Source: Cyathus striatus
Taxonomy: Eukaryota > Basidiomycota > Agaricomycetes > Agaricales > Nidulariaceae
Assembly (NCBI GenBank): GCA_025738555.1
Contig: JAOVFP010000001.1
Coordinates: 7,316,001-7,380,000 of the forward strand
Direction of reading: 5' to 3'
DNA: 64,000 bases
The notes below the pieces were generated by a model. It searched no databases. It was not told the origin of the DNA and was given only the letters and a program-made list of their open reading frames with translations. Of this stretch, positions 44,188 through 55,258 are shown piece after piece (positions within the stretch are counted from its first letter, which is position 1; every line of letters begins with the position of its first letter). A program made the translations under genes and the position numbers.

Positions 44188-44870
44188 TGCAAATTTGCAA
44201 TTAGTATATCAAATGAGCGTCGGGGGGCTGGGATGGTTACTGCATCGGTCTACCTATGTTCGTTTTATATGTAACATCCTTTCAGCTCCATATGGCTGGG
44301 AACTTCCTTTGGGCTGGTAGTAAAAGACAAAAATAATCGTAGCAGTTTGTCACATGGCTACAGTAGTTCGCGGTGGGAACCCAGAGTAGACGCTGTAGAC
44401 GAGAATTGGCAGATAGTTTTGGATAGTCTTCGACTCGGACGAAGTGGAATGTAAGTCCTACTTATCTCTACCCTATAATTTCAAAGTTACTCTGACATTA
44501 AGCGTTAGTTGAAGGATCAAAGGATTGTACAATTCATTTCTAACGAAAATTAGTATTTCCTATCTCTCTGTGTACATTTCACCACCTTTTCACGTGTTAT
44601 TCAATTCCCATCTCGTGCTTCCCGTGGCTTAACGTAGCTACCATGGTCACAGCAGTGGATTACCTTAGCAACTTCTATTACTCCTGAAATTTTAATTCAC
44701 AACTTGACAAGCACAACATCTATCGGTAGATGGTATCACTGCCCCTACTACTGTGTAACGTATTGAGTGCTGTTCTCCAAGCTACACAATTACTTACTTC
44801 GCTTCCAGCCAAGTATTATATATCCAGTGAAACACCCTGCATATCCTCATGAGCATTTTTTGACACAGTA
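44188..44870. other. Duplicated spacer between CFEM copies 2 and 3
   Basis: The left part repeats the upstream region of CFEM copy 1 (see 41285-41545). The segment 44645-44750 resembles 43615-43725 and 40740-40815: ACAGTGGATTAC, TTGACARGCACAACCATC-type words and a GATAGATGGT block. That makes three copies of the dehydrogenase-CFEM spacer. No gene. Confidence 0.7.
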
Positions 44871-45221
44871 TCACTCCACCTTCTGAAACTTGATACTTAC
44901 TACTTGCTCGCAAAGATCCTTGATCACAGCACGACTCTCTTTCTTATCTTCGACAGTGGGACAGGTAGAGTCAGAGCAGTTGATAATGCTGTCGATAAAT
45001 ACTCGGTTCAGGCATAGACAGTGCGTGTCCGATATAGAACAGCCCCCAGTGTCAGCGTTGGTTATACAAGTGGTTGCGCAAGCTGGTGATTGAAGTAAAC
45101 ATTCCACCTCGTCTAGGAATACGTACAATCGCGTACCTGGAAAAGAATTCTGGCGTGCAGATAGCGGATTGGCTGCTGCCAATCCAACAGAAAATGACAA
45201 CAATAACGTGAAGGATTGCAT
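44871..45221 (-). CDS. CFEM-domain small secreted protein, copy 3
   Basis: Exon 1 (45221-45137) gives the signal peptide MQSFTLLLSFSVGLAAANPL, then SARQNSFP. After a 54-bp intron, exon 2 (45082 onward) reads ACATTCITNADTGGCSISDT, HCLCLNRVFIDSIINC, DSTCPTVEDKKESRAVIKDL, CEQ. It has eight cysteines and the Asp before CLC. The unspliced frame ends at 44871. A GTAAGT donor right after CEQ and an ATGCAG acceptor would give the tail GVSLDI. It is more diverged from copies 1 and 2 than they are from each other, so it is probably the older member of the cluster. No dehydrogenase copy accompanies it. Confidence 0.87.
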   Translation of the reverse strand: MQSFTLLLSFSVGLAAANPLSARQNSFPGTRLYVFLDEVECLLQSPACATTCITNADTGGCSISDTHCLCLNRVFIDSIINCSDSTCPTVEDKKESRAVIKDLCEQVVSIKFQKVE

Positions 45222-46312
45222 TGTAGCTCGAATATGTCGAATAAGAGTAAGAAGTCGAGTACTACATCTACTACATAATATATGCTACTTATATACGGTT
45301 TGAGCTGTCGATTTTTGGATACTTCATTGTGATCAAGAATAGAAATCTTATTGCAACTTGAAAACAGCCGACCATAAGGATGTCTCACAGCAATTTGGTA
45401 GGAAGCCGCAGTAGATGCTGTAAAGATCAGATAAAATTGGGAAGTGTGGGTAGCCTTTGACAAAACGCAAGTTTTTTCTCCCTCCGTTTTGTTTTCAGGG
45501 TTACTACATGGAGACTCAAAATTCGAATATACATTTAGAACCACACGAGTGCTAAAGAAACTTGAACTCCAAAATCACTTTTTATCAGAGCCTGTGCTGC
45601 TTTATTTCTGCATGTGAAAATAGCTTTAAATGGGTATGGGAGCCTGAGATGAATATCAATAACACAAGATCTAGGTATGATGTGAATTGGAAGTATACTT
45701 ACGGTACAATTGAAGCCGAACATGCATGGCTTGGTTCGGTGACATTTCCGTTTTCGCCGAATCGTTTAGAAATGTCGTAAACCGCGAGAATAGAAGCTAT
45801 GCTAATCCATAACGTGGAAAATGCCAAACGCTGTCCTATGTAAATCCTGAACGGATAAAGATAAGGATAATAAGATTATACAAGAAATTGACATGATCTA
45901 CTTGCCTGCGTCCATAACCCCAAGTAACCTCCAAGCGTTGAATTGTTGGTGTATTAGTTTTCTACGACGCCGCCTTGATTACCTTGATTAACTTTCGAAT
46001 TTGAAATTAAATTGTGATTTTACATTTGAGTATTTGCAGGTGCTTATGATCTTCATTACGACCCAAAAATACGCTTTCAGGTTAGGGGTTTTCATTTCAT
46101 AAACTATAAACGAACGATACTTCATGATAGTTGTGCCTGATTGGGACTTCTGTCATGCTTTAGTCTCAGAATGATAAGGACATTCTGACAAAGATAGAGC
46201 TAATCCAGGTCCGCTAGCAAAGGAACTATTAATTAACAGTGGGTAAGGTTGGGTAAGAGTGCAGCAGAAAGCCACGATGTCAAAAAACCCGTGTGGCAGA
46301 TTTTAAATTACA
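45222..46312. other. Intergenic, no gene called
   Basis: Promoter side of CFEM copy 3. A plus-strand open frame (45562-45780) has no family features. The remainder is AT-rich. Confidence 0.5.
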
Positions 46313-47268
46313 TTATATATCTCTCCTTTCGCGTTCCATCCTCCGCTTTTCTACAACTCTCTCTGCAATTTTTGCATTGCAGCAGTTTTTTCCTTCAAAA
46401 ATATTCAACCATTCCTCAACCCCAGGACACAGTCGAAGAATGACCAGCCGCTCATCGCTAATATCTCGGCTGAGCTCATCTATCCCACTTTCGTAATCTG
46501 CACTATCCTCAACTTCCAGGTATACTAAACAGGCTTTGAGGTTCGTCGATGATTCGAGTACTCGACGAAACGATGGTCCAGGAAGCATTTCAGGTGATGA
46601 TGTGCGGATTGCAAGGTGTGTAAGATGCTCAAATGTGCTCGGTTCCATAATTCTTGAATATCCACGAACTCTGACGTGAATTTTCCAGTCATTCAGTAGT
46701 CCCAAGTGCGTCAGGCCATGGTTAACCTGAAGAATATCATGTCCACGATTGATAAAAGTGGACATTGCCAGGTAAAGTATCTTTAACGGAAGGGACACTA
46801 TAGAGCTCTGAAGTCTACGCCGACTCCCATCTTCGGAAATATAGCGGTCCTGTCTATTCCAGTAGAGCGCTGTTATCGATCTGCAGGTGGCCAGTATGTG
46901 TTCGATGGAGGATACCAGCTCCTTGGGGCACTTATCAGGCAGAGCGAGCGCATGGACAAGGGGTGGTATATGCGAGCATGATCTCAGTGTACTGGAGAAT
47001 GAATGCGCTTGATCACCCGTGTGGAGTATGAATGCCTCATATACTATCTTTTCGATCCTGTCATGGTATTGTGTAAGTCGTAAGGAAGCGAGCTGTTGAT
47101 AGAGGTAGGAGCAGATACTAACCAGCGTTTTACGGCCCTGCTGACTAGTAAGAGAGATCTGGCTGCTGCACGTCTATCTTCGTATGCCGCACATTCGAAG
47201 ATAGCAGGGAAAATGTCTTCGGGGATCTTGGAGAACAGTCGTACCAATGCTGAATCGATTTTAACCAT
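46313..47268 (-). CDS. F-box-like protein, two exons
   Basis: Probably an SCF adaptor of an expanded Agaricomycete F-box family. Exon 1 (47268-47123) contains the F-box-like helix pair FSKIPEDIFPAIFECAAYED and AARSLLLVSRAVKRW. A 65-bp intron (GTTAGT...ATGACAG) leads to exon 2 (47057-46313): IEKIVYEAFILHTGDQAHSF, ALALPDKCPKELVSSIEHIL, then Leu-rich segments (LTHLGLLNDWKIHVRV, FEHLTHLAIRTSSPEM). The end has SDERLVILRLCPGVEEWLNI and the basic tail VVEKRRMERERRDI. The W.....A..VVEKRR ending is usual for this family. The total is 296 residues, unbroken. Its 5' part exists as a relic at 42.5 kb. Confidence 0.82.
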
Positions 47269-48946
47269 GGGAGTGGGAAGAGTGCAGATGTGCGTTTATA
47301 TTTTCATGTACGTAAGTTGTTCGGGTTTACTTATATATACTTATACTGGCCACTGGCCAGGGTTTCACACAAATCTTTTGACAGCGCTTAACTAGAAGCC
47401 ATCTCAGTACACCCTGCAAGCAGTGAGCGCGCGCTAGCATCCGTTCTTTTTCGTCGATTTGACGTAAAGGCAGTCATGAGATGATAGTGCTGTAGACGTT
47501 CGTTCACTCAGCGCGTGGACAATCCACCAGCACATTCCATAGATACTCAGGCGTCAAACGCGTCAACTTCGAAGCTCCAATAAGCCCAATAACGTTAATC
47601 TTTCAAATTTCGTTACTTACGTACATACACAAACAAAATATGAGTCACGGTCAAGGCTGGATGCACTGAGCGCTCGCGAGCATCTGTTTGTGTCGTTCGA
47701 GGGAAGTACTTATACCAGCTGTCGATGGCCGAGGCCATTGAAGGAACTAATGTACTGGATCATTTCGACCTATCGTTCGCTGATTTTGGGCGTGACCGAA
47801 ATTTTTGGTTCATTGTTCTGTTCGAGGTCCGATTTATTGCGTGACATGGAAGAAATTTGCTCGTCCCTACAATGGCACACTTTCACCATAGTAATTTCTG
47901 TAATTGTCGAACACATGGTACTTGCACCGATTTGAATAACAATGAAGCTTTGAAGTGTTATCAGTTTTGGAAAAGAATGCTTTATATTGGCGTCATATAT
48001 ATCGGACTGCAGTATTGAGGCAAGTCCGTTACCCTGTATCAATTTGGACAATAGCATTTCTAACTTAGTTGGATTGATTAGATAGTCTCGACGAAATATG
48101 CCTTCAAACTTAGAAATTCTTCCAACTATCAAAAACATATTCTACGACACTTGGGAGGAACATTGAAAACTATAACGCTACACCACTGCACTTGCATGTA
48201 ATTTAAAAATATATGTGTTTTGGAAGAATTTTGGCCTAATATTACTTTCTCTGTACCTTTGTTCGATCCTCCTGAGGACGCGTGACCGAACAATAGGTCG
48301 ACTCATGATCCAGTATACCACACACGTACCGAACACACGGTGCAGTTGCTTATCATATTTAACGCTGCTGGCTGCAAGTCTTCAAAGTGAATTTATTTTT
48401 CGAACCAGGTGAGGATTGTTAAAACGTTGAAACAACCTCTTATATGAATCATGGGGAAGGGCGTCTGCAGTTGGTTCAAATCCTTGCGTTGCCCATTCGA
48501 AACGCGGTTTTTCAATTTTTTTTAATGCCAAAGGAATACAAAGAGTGAGCTTAGGATATATCTACATTGAACATGGTTACAGGGCACCTCGTGTAACTGG
48601 CTAAGCATCCGCCTAGCGTACTAAACTTCAAATTTAGGTTCAATTCTCGATGTGTTCATTAGATGCGGCCATACTAATTATACGTTAAGTTTTTACTTCG
48701 AAGTGTTTGAAGTCTAACATTAATGTCTACAGAATCATCGTTGCACAAATACTGAGTCTTCTGACTGATTGACAGTGTATCCAGACGAATATTTTTCACG
48801 CCACAGTTGTTGCCAACTTGGATACTGCAGACGTCTTCACTATAATAGCTAACCCTATTCATATAGCATAAAAAGGACATAGATGTACATAATTGAAACC
48901 AATTCCTACAAGAGCAATGTTTCCATGCACTGCAAACTAAAGTTCT
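47269..48946. other. 1.7-kb intergenic stretch, no gene called
   Basis: Two related phrases about 260 bp apart (47405-47450 and 47660-47700: CACTGAGCGC/AGTGAGCGCG, GCGAGCATCTGTT/GCTAGCATCCGTT) suggest a local duplication. A minus-strand open frame (48138-47770) has no family features. A tRNA-like string at about 48590-48665 was judged too imperfect (see rejected items). Confidence 0.5.
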
Positions 48947-49837
48947 TCAACGAGCCTCCCTGTAATATCCTCCAGACATAATCGGACTCTTTCCCTTAGA
49001 TTTCGAATGATCGCGATCCCTCGGTTCGACAACATGCTGGACGCGATAGCTGGATGCAGATGCTTGCACTGAATCCTGGTTATTAATGAATCTGGGTTCC
49101 CTCGGGTCCACAGCTCGCTGAACTGGATGGTTTGAAAAAGGATTCTGCGCTGAACCAGAACCATGCATTCCAGTTGCATGACTATTCACAGAAAATACAG
49201 AAGCAGGATACATCTTGGGATATGTACTCCTGTTCATCCCATAATCACGATAAAGCAGACGTTCGAAATCCTCCAACTGTTTTCCATCGATGCGGACATC
49301 TTCACCCAAGATCTTTAACATGCCCCTTTCGTACGCGAGGAGTTCCTGAACGTTAAACAATTCCTGTCCAATCGTAGACCAAGATTGAATGTCCACGAAT
49401 TTCGTGCGCATAGCTTTGGTAGCCATCATAAACGCTGTGAGGAACAAGCCTTGACCGGGGTATGGGCCGTTTCCTATGAAAGGAGGATACTTGATCTTCA
49501 ATCGACTGAGCAACATGAGAGCTGCGATCGGAGTCTTGTCGTACACATCTGCACGGTGGATGGCAAGCGCGATGAACAGCGGAAGCGCCAGGTATCGTTG
49601 AGGGCTATTAGTTGATGATGTATTCTCGGAGCATTCGAAGATGTGAGCAATGTACCGGGAACATGCGCGGGATACGTGTTCGTTGCCAAAATATGGATCA
49701 CGATCCGTTGGGCGTGGTAGAGGCGGCAAAATTTGCTCTATTGGGCGTGGCTGAGGCGGCAATTTTTTATCTGTCGCTGCTGGTCGGAAGGGAAAGGCGG
49801 TTTTAGATTTAATGGCCTCGTTAGGATGACGATACAT
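48947..49837 (-). CDS. PHO80/PCL-type cyclin
   Basis: A cyclin of the Pho80/Pcl group, which binds a Pho85-type kinase in phosphate, glycogen or morphogenesis control. It is a single exon of 296 residues. After a Pro-rich leader (LPPQPRPIEQILPPLPRPTD) comes the cyclin box: YFGNEHVSRACSRYIAHIFE, LPLFIALAIHRADVYDKTPI, AALMLLSRLKIKYPP, GQGLFLTAFMMATKAM, then SWSTIGQELFNVQELLAYER and MLKILGEDVRIDGKQLEDFE. The residues after about 215 are low-complexity and basic. The order of helices and the ALxLL.RLK.KYP segment fit the group well. Which subclass (Pho80, Pcl1/2, Pcl6/7) it belongs to cannot be told from sequence alone. Confidence 0.87.
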   Translation of the reverse strand: MYRHPNEAIKSKTAFPFRPAATDKKLPPQPRPIEQILPPLPRPTDRDPYFGNEHVSRACSRYIAHIFECSENTSSTNSPQRYLALPLFIALAIHRADVYDKTPIAALMLLSRLKIKYPPFIGNGPYPGQGLFLTAFMMATKAMRTKFVDIQSWSTIGQELFNVQELLAYERGMLKILGEDVRIDGKQLEDFERLLYRDYGMNRSTYPKMYPASVFSVNSHATGMHGSGSAQNPFSNHPVQRAVDPREPRFINNQDSVQASASSYRVQHVVEPRDRDHSKSKGKSPIMSGGYYREAR

Positions 49838-51130
49838 GGTGGCAAGTTTGTTGAAGGTTGATAAGGTTTTGTTGTTGATTCTGGTACTGGGGTGGTTTCA
49901 GTCAGAGTGATGTGTTATAAAGGACTGAAAGACATCGATTTTATAATAATAAATTGAAATTGGCCAAAGCTTGACATAAAAAAACCAAAGGGAGCGAGCA
50001 ATGGGAAAGATATAATGGGTGGCCCAATAAAGTAAGTCAAAAAATTTACTGTGCCCATTGTGAAAGCTAACCGTCTTAGAAAAGCGTACCATGAGGACAA
50101 TCGTACATATTTGGTGTGTCCTACTTCGACCTTCGTACAATGACAATGTTGAAACAAAAGTAAATCTTTTTGGTTGTGGGAACTTGCATGCACCGTGAGC
50201 GGACCTGTACCCTGCCCCATTTAGAATACAATCATGCGATGTGGCAGTCGGCTGGACTCCGCTGGAGCCAGTATGGTACAGTGAATGGATGAATTCATTG
50301 ATTTTAATTCAAACTGTGGTGAGAGAAACATCGAATTCGAGGTGAGAAGATGCGGAGGTCGAAACAAATTTCGTACTCACTGTCAGTCAGACGTATGTGT
50401 ACATCATTACTACAACTGTTGCTCCCCATTGACCTAAAACACAACTAGATTCAAGTTGATGCTTACATGTAACAACGATATCAAGTTGTTCTTCGCCGGG
50501 AACCCCCTACGGAATCATGCACCCCCGCTCTATGCTTCGGACCCTTGCTTTTCCCTTGACATAAGCACTCATTTTGACGCTTCTAGATCTCGTGGCGGTG
50601 TGAACGAACACCGTCGGACGTCGACGGCGGTCGGAAGACATGATATATTCACCCGACCCGCCGAACGACGATTGACCGACGATCGTTGTATTTGGATAAA
50701 TGAAAAGCATTGATTTCCGAGGTCGAGGATGCGATCGTCGCTCTCGACTCTCGAAGCTCGGTGCCTTCTTTTCTTTTCTTCTCTTCCTTCGTTGATTCGA
50801 GCCGTCCTCGAGCTTCATATGCATATGCAGGTCGTTCATAATCCCAATGGTTGATCGTAAATAAAACGACGTGGTTTTTCTCTCGGACTGAAGTTTAGTA
50901 TTATGCATTCTACTTATGTTGTTGTTGTTAATAGGGGTAATACGATCTCTCGTCGGAGGCTGAGAAATAATTCAATTAATCAACGCGCAGCGCTGAAAGC
51001 GACGTGTCGGGCCCAGCCCAGCTCAACTTCGGGAGTCTCCAGGATATAAGAATTCATGCTTGGATTTTTTGCAAGTACTCTCTGCTCGCCCTCGTCGCTT
51101 TGTACTCCTTAACTTACTACTACCGTTGCG
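49838..51130. other. Intergenic, divergent promoter region
   Basis: Lies between the divergently transcribed cyclin gene and the Asn/Ser-rich gene. A minus-strand frame (50908-50507) is Arg/Lys-rich and has no homology that I recognise; its reverse strand holds pyrimidine tracts (TTCTTTTCTTTTCTTCTCTTCC, about 50769-50790). Confidence 0.5.
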
Positions 51131-51745
51131 ATGGATCTTTTGAAGAGTATGGCCAAGACGCTTGTTGAGGGTGATTCTAACTCGTCGTCGTCTAACAATA
51201 ACTCGAACAACTCTTCTAACAACTCCTCGAACGACAACTCCTCGAACAACAACAACCCTTCCTCCTCCTCCAACTCTCCCAACAACAACTCTTCCAACAA
51301 CAACTCTTCGAAATCGTCCAACGACAACTCATCCAACAAATCCGAGAAATCCGAGTCAAAGGACACCTCTTCCTCCACCTCCTCCAGTGGAAATATGACC
51401 GACCAGATTTTCGGCAAATTGAACAATGCATTGGGAGGTGGTGAGAAGGGCGAGACGAAGGAGGATTTATTGGATAAAGGTGTGTTTTGTTTTTGTTTTT
51501 TTGGGATGTTTGGAATTGACTTTCTTCCCTTTTTCCTCCTACCAACCCCCACCCTACCTTCACCCGCGCCCTCGCTTCGCTCGTATCACAAAGCAATCGA
51601 CCTCGTCCAAGAAAAAATCCTGAAAGCAGGATCGCAGGACAACGAGTCTGCAGCTGAACAAGCTCAGGATAAGATGATTACCAATGCTATTCGGAGTGGG
51701 TATAAGAATGTTACTGGGAAGGAGTTTTTTAGTGAGAAGAAGTGA
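51131..51745 (+). CDS. Small conserved fungal protein with an Asn/Ser tract
   Basis: Exon 1 (51131-51479) and exon 2 (51594-51745) give 166 residues. After MDLLKSMAKTLVEGD comes a tract of about 60 residues made almost only of Asn and Ser (51180-51345), then TDQIFGKLNNALGGGEKGET and KEDLLDK. The intron (GTGTGT...CACAAAG) splits the codon before AIDLVQEKILKAGSQDNESA, AEQAQDKMITNAIRSGYKNV and TGKEFFSEKK. The second half matches my memory of a small, widespread fungal protein (I..V.E..L..G.Q.NESA.EQ..D..I...IR..YK..TGK.F) with no known role. The Asn/Ser tract looks like an expansion of AAC/TCC triplets. Confidence 0.75.
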   Translation: MDLLKSMAKTLVEGDSNSSSSNNNSNNSSNNSSNDNSSNNNNPSSSSNSPNNNSSNNNSSKSSNDNSSNKSEKSESKDTSSSTSSSGNMTDQIFGKLNNALGGGEKGETKEDLLDKGVFCFCFFGMFGIDFLPFFLLPTPTLPSPAPSLRSYHKAIDLVQEKILKAGSQDNESAAEQAQDKMITNAIRSGYKNVTGKEFFSEKK

Positions 51746-52135
51746 TTCTGAGCACTTTTTGGGGGGGTGTAATTATTGGATTGGATTGGAATGTTATTTT
51801 TTCTTTGGGTTTGATTTGGATGAGTTAAGGAAGCGCCTCAGGCCCTCTGTGAGATGAAGCGCTGAACGTAAGGCGCCAGTCTTAGTCAATTCACCCCTCT
51901 CTTCCTCTCTTCTCACCCTTAATTAACAATACGTAATTAAAATGGCCGGGATCACTTGATTCGATCAGACAGGGACGCCTCGAGGCTCCACTCACCCACG
52001 ACAATTTGCTGGCATCCTGACCATCGCCGCTTCTCTCTTCATCTTCACTTGTTGCAAGAACACGACTATCGTTCCCCCGTCCGTCCACGATAACCAACTT
52101 CTAACTTGAATACCACTGCCAACCACAACGACAAC
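51746..52135. other. Spacer between co-directional genes
   Basis: The 3' end of the Asn/Ser-rich gene, a GCGCC-containing hairpin-like stretch (51830-51880: AAGCGCCTCAGG and CGTAAGGCGCCAG), and the promoter of the PX gene. No coding signal. Confidence 0.55.
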
Positions 52136-53139
52136 ATGTCCTTGCACCCACCTACCAAACCGCGCAGTCGGACAATTTCACCACGTCCCCCTCCATTGGA
52201 TATACCCCGTTCACCGCCCGTCGAGTCTCCATTAGCTTCTGGGTCTGCGTTCAGGGTTCCTAGGGAACAATCTAGTTCGAATACCGCGTCAACCTCGAAC
52301 ACGAACACTGATAGTATACCCTCCGCCACGAGCAGCGCATTCACGGACACAGATACAGAAACAGACATCGACAGTGCGCATCCCTTCGCGAATAGCACTG
52401 CCAAACTTGAGGTGCTTAAGAATGGAGGAGAGATTGATGTGGAGGAGGAATCGAGGTTGTATGATGAGATTTATGGGACGTGGGATGGGGATGATGATGT
52501 TGTATGTTTCTCTCCTTCCTTTCCTCTTCCCTTCTTTTCATTCTTCCCCCTCTCTTTTCTCTTCTTCCTTACCGAGTTAAACGGACTGACGAACATACCA
52601 GCTCCCTCCATCCCCAACATTCCCCGCCGGCACAAGCTCAGCATCAATATTCAGCAAAGACATATACCTAGCAGACAACACAGGCAACTCATCAGGCGCA
52701 TTCGCGCGCGACGTGCGTATAACTGGCTGGTCTCAAGTTGGCGAATTAGATTCGAGGAAGAGTCCGAGGTTGGGAAGTATGAGTTCTGGTGCTTATGTTG
52801 GTACGGCGCCCTCCCTTTTTTTCCCTTTCTTTCAAATAAACTATATCTAATATGATGGGGACAGTATACGATATAAAAATAACAACTAAATCCAATACGA
52901 CCATACACCTTCTCAAGCGATACACCGACTTCTCTCGTCTCCATACCACCCTTCTCCGCACCCTCCCACCTTCTTTGCACCCGCACGTGCCGGCTCTGCC
53001 GCCGAAAGCACCTCTGGCGAGGTTTCGGCCGGTGTTTTTGGATCGGAGGAGGAGGATGTTGCAGTTTTGGCTTGCGTGTGTTTTGTTGCATCCTGAGGTG
53101 GGGGGGTGTGAGTGTGTTAGGGGGTGGGTTGTTGGGTAG
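52136..53139 (+). CDS. PX-domain protein, YPT35-like
   Basis: PX domains bind phosphoinositides. YPT35-type proteins localise to endosomes and vacuoles and recruit VPS13. Exons 52136-52501, 52602-52800 and 52865-53139 join in phase to give 279 residues. The N-terminal half is Ser/Thr/Pro-rich and disordered. The PX domain is C-terminal: VRITGWSQVGEL, GAYVVYDIKITTKSNTTIHL, LKRYTDFSRLHTTLLRTLP, then VPALPPKAPLARFRPVFLDR and RRRMLQFWLACVLLHPEVGG. The RYxDF and PPK elements that contact the lipid head group are in place. Start: first ATG in frame (MSLHPPTKPRS); the upstream part of the frame has no ATG. Confidence 0.85.
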
Positions 53140-55258
53140 TTTTTAAGATATGGGAGGGGAGAGGGAATGTGGGAGGAGGAGGGTGAGGGTAGGGAGGGTG
53201 AGAGGGAATGGGGGTGAAGGGGTGGTGTGGGGAGAGGAATGCTACCATACGAGCGCCTTGTTTTGGCTTTGATCCTTCTGAAGACTATCCTCGTTCGGGC
53301 GACGATGATGCCACGATGGTGTACCGCAATAGTGGCAAGTGGATGAAGAAACGATTGTACTTCTCATGGCGTACCTATGGGCTTATCGCGTACGTTTAGC
53401 AGTGACCGTAGTGCTTTAGTTTTTTGACCCCGTCCCCATTCCATCATCTGCTAGTTCTCGAGACTCGAGACTCGAAGCTCGATGTGGGTTGGTCACCGTT
53501 GGTGGAGTGAATGCTTTAGGTTTGGTAGGGGGTGCTGCGTAACCGGACAGCCTCCCTTTAGTACCACCTACCAGCACCTGCACCTGTCTCAGCATCAAGA
53601 CACTCCACTGTCCCGATTCACTCAATAACCCGCTCTCCCGCCCGCCCTCGCTCTTACTTCAGTCAACTTTGATGGTGCACCCTATCCGCGGAGATTTTCC
53701 CTCCTGATGACGACATTATCACCCACCCGCCTGTTCCCGCTCAACTTTGATGGTAAATCTAGACCTATCCATCCAGGAGCAGCAGTTTATATCACTGGAT
53801 ACTCTTTGGGGGTGATCTGCGCCGTGTGGAGAGAGTATCGGCGACTGCGACTGTGTATTCTCTTGGCGATGGATGGGGATGGGGGGAAGAGAGGTAGAGC
53901 TGGGGCTGGGATGCGGGCAGGTGTATAAAGTTATAGCTGCTAGTTGTGCTTTTCCTTCCATATGGATCGTTTGGGTTCGTTGCTGCTCCAGTGCGCCTCT
54001 GTCCAGCACCTGCCTCTGATTCAAGCTCCAAGCTCCACTACTGGCCGATAACCCACTCCCTACTTGTCCCCGCGTGTCCCCGGTCTTCAGTCAACTGCAG
54101 ATGGTTGATGGATTACCTACGTGTAACATAACTGATTCATTCCCGACGACGATAGGATGAAATCTGGTACTGGCATGCACGGGTGCGGCGTATAAAGCTA
54201 TAGCGGCAGCTGCAGGTTGTGCTATTCCACTCATTTGGATATGGGCGATGATCACGTGCTATTGATATCCGGCCTGTCAGCTGTTCGTTCATCCACACAC
54301 AATACACGATACAGTTTATCGTTATTGTGCTTCATAGTCTCTTTGCAACCTTGGACTCGTGGACCTGCTCGAGGTGCTTTGGTTGGAGAAGAAGCGAGTA
54401 GGGCGTACAGATCAACTCCATGGCTGCATAGAACGCAGGTCAAGCTTCATGCACATTCTTGTCCACTCTGATTGTTGGAGTCGCTGCTGTCGAAGGGCAC
54501 TACAGGTCGCTGGGGAGCAGCTTCGTGTCTATCAATGCATGTCATTAACATACCACCGCAAAGCGTTGACTTGGCTTATCCTTGTCTCTGGAGAAGGAGG
54601 ACATGGACATAGACGTGGGCTATCGGACTGGGTGGTTGTAGTGCAGGAGCGCGTGGCTGTGTAGGGAGGACGTGACTGCGCTGTGGAAGATGAAGAGTAC
54701 TGGAAGGACAAGCTGGTGATTGCAATCTACTCGTTACTGCCTATTGTTGTTTGCTCAGTCTTCTGTCCTCGTCCAGCATCTATCAGAATAACATCCTCGT
54801 ATATTCATCGTTGTTGAGCTCCCAACGCTTTGTGATATCCATCTACTAAGTATAAATGACGAGATGCAACTGAGCATGTGTAACTACAGCACGGAAATTA
54901 AGTTTCTAATATCACTCTTCTACATAGAGCGTCTACGGGCAATGCAATGGTGATGGAGAAATCTAAATGAACTTCGAAACTATGGGTCGCTCACTTGGGA
55001 TATCAAAGACACAGTTATAGATGGTTACGAGAAGGTTGCATTAAAAGAACCAGCTACTGATAAACACCTTGTGTAGAAGATAGGCATGGCACTGATCATT
55101 GCAAAGGTGTCTAGGACGACTGTAACTTCCGTTGACTTGCGTTTCGAAGTACATTCTTAACTTGTTGAACAGATCGTTGCTTTAGTAGATATATTATATA
55201 TCATAGGACCTGCTCATGATTACACATCCGGTTTCTCTTCCCTCCCTCTTCATACCTA
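53140..55258. other. 2.1-kb intergenic stretch, weak internal duplication
   Basis: No gene called. Related phrases at about 53570-53760 and 53990-54110 (CCAGCACCTGC, GATAACCC/AATAACCC, TTCAGTCAACT) and at 53921-53965 and 54189-54240 (GTATAAAGYTATAGC, GGTTGTGC/AGTTGTGC) suggest an old tandem duplication of about 270-420 bp. Open frames have no family features. Confidence 0.5.

Noticed and set aside
48470..48500. B-box-like GGTTCAAATCC
   Set aside because: No matching A box or acceptor stem upstream.
48590..48665. tRNA-like string (GGGCACCTCGTGTAACTGGC ... GGTTCAATTC)
   Set aside because: An A-box-like and a B-box-like segment are about the right distance apart and the outer bases partly pair, but the T stem and anticodon stem do not form. 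At best a worn tRNA-derived relic; a tRNA scan would decide.
53208..54664. Several plus-strand frames of 60-100 codons in the G-rich spacer
   Set aside because: No splice-compatible exons, no family features, and skewed composition following local GC runs.
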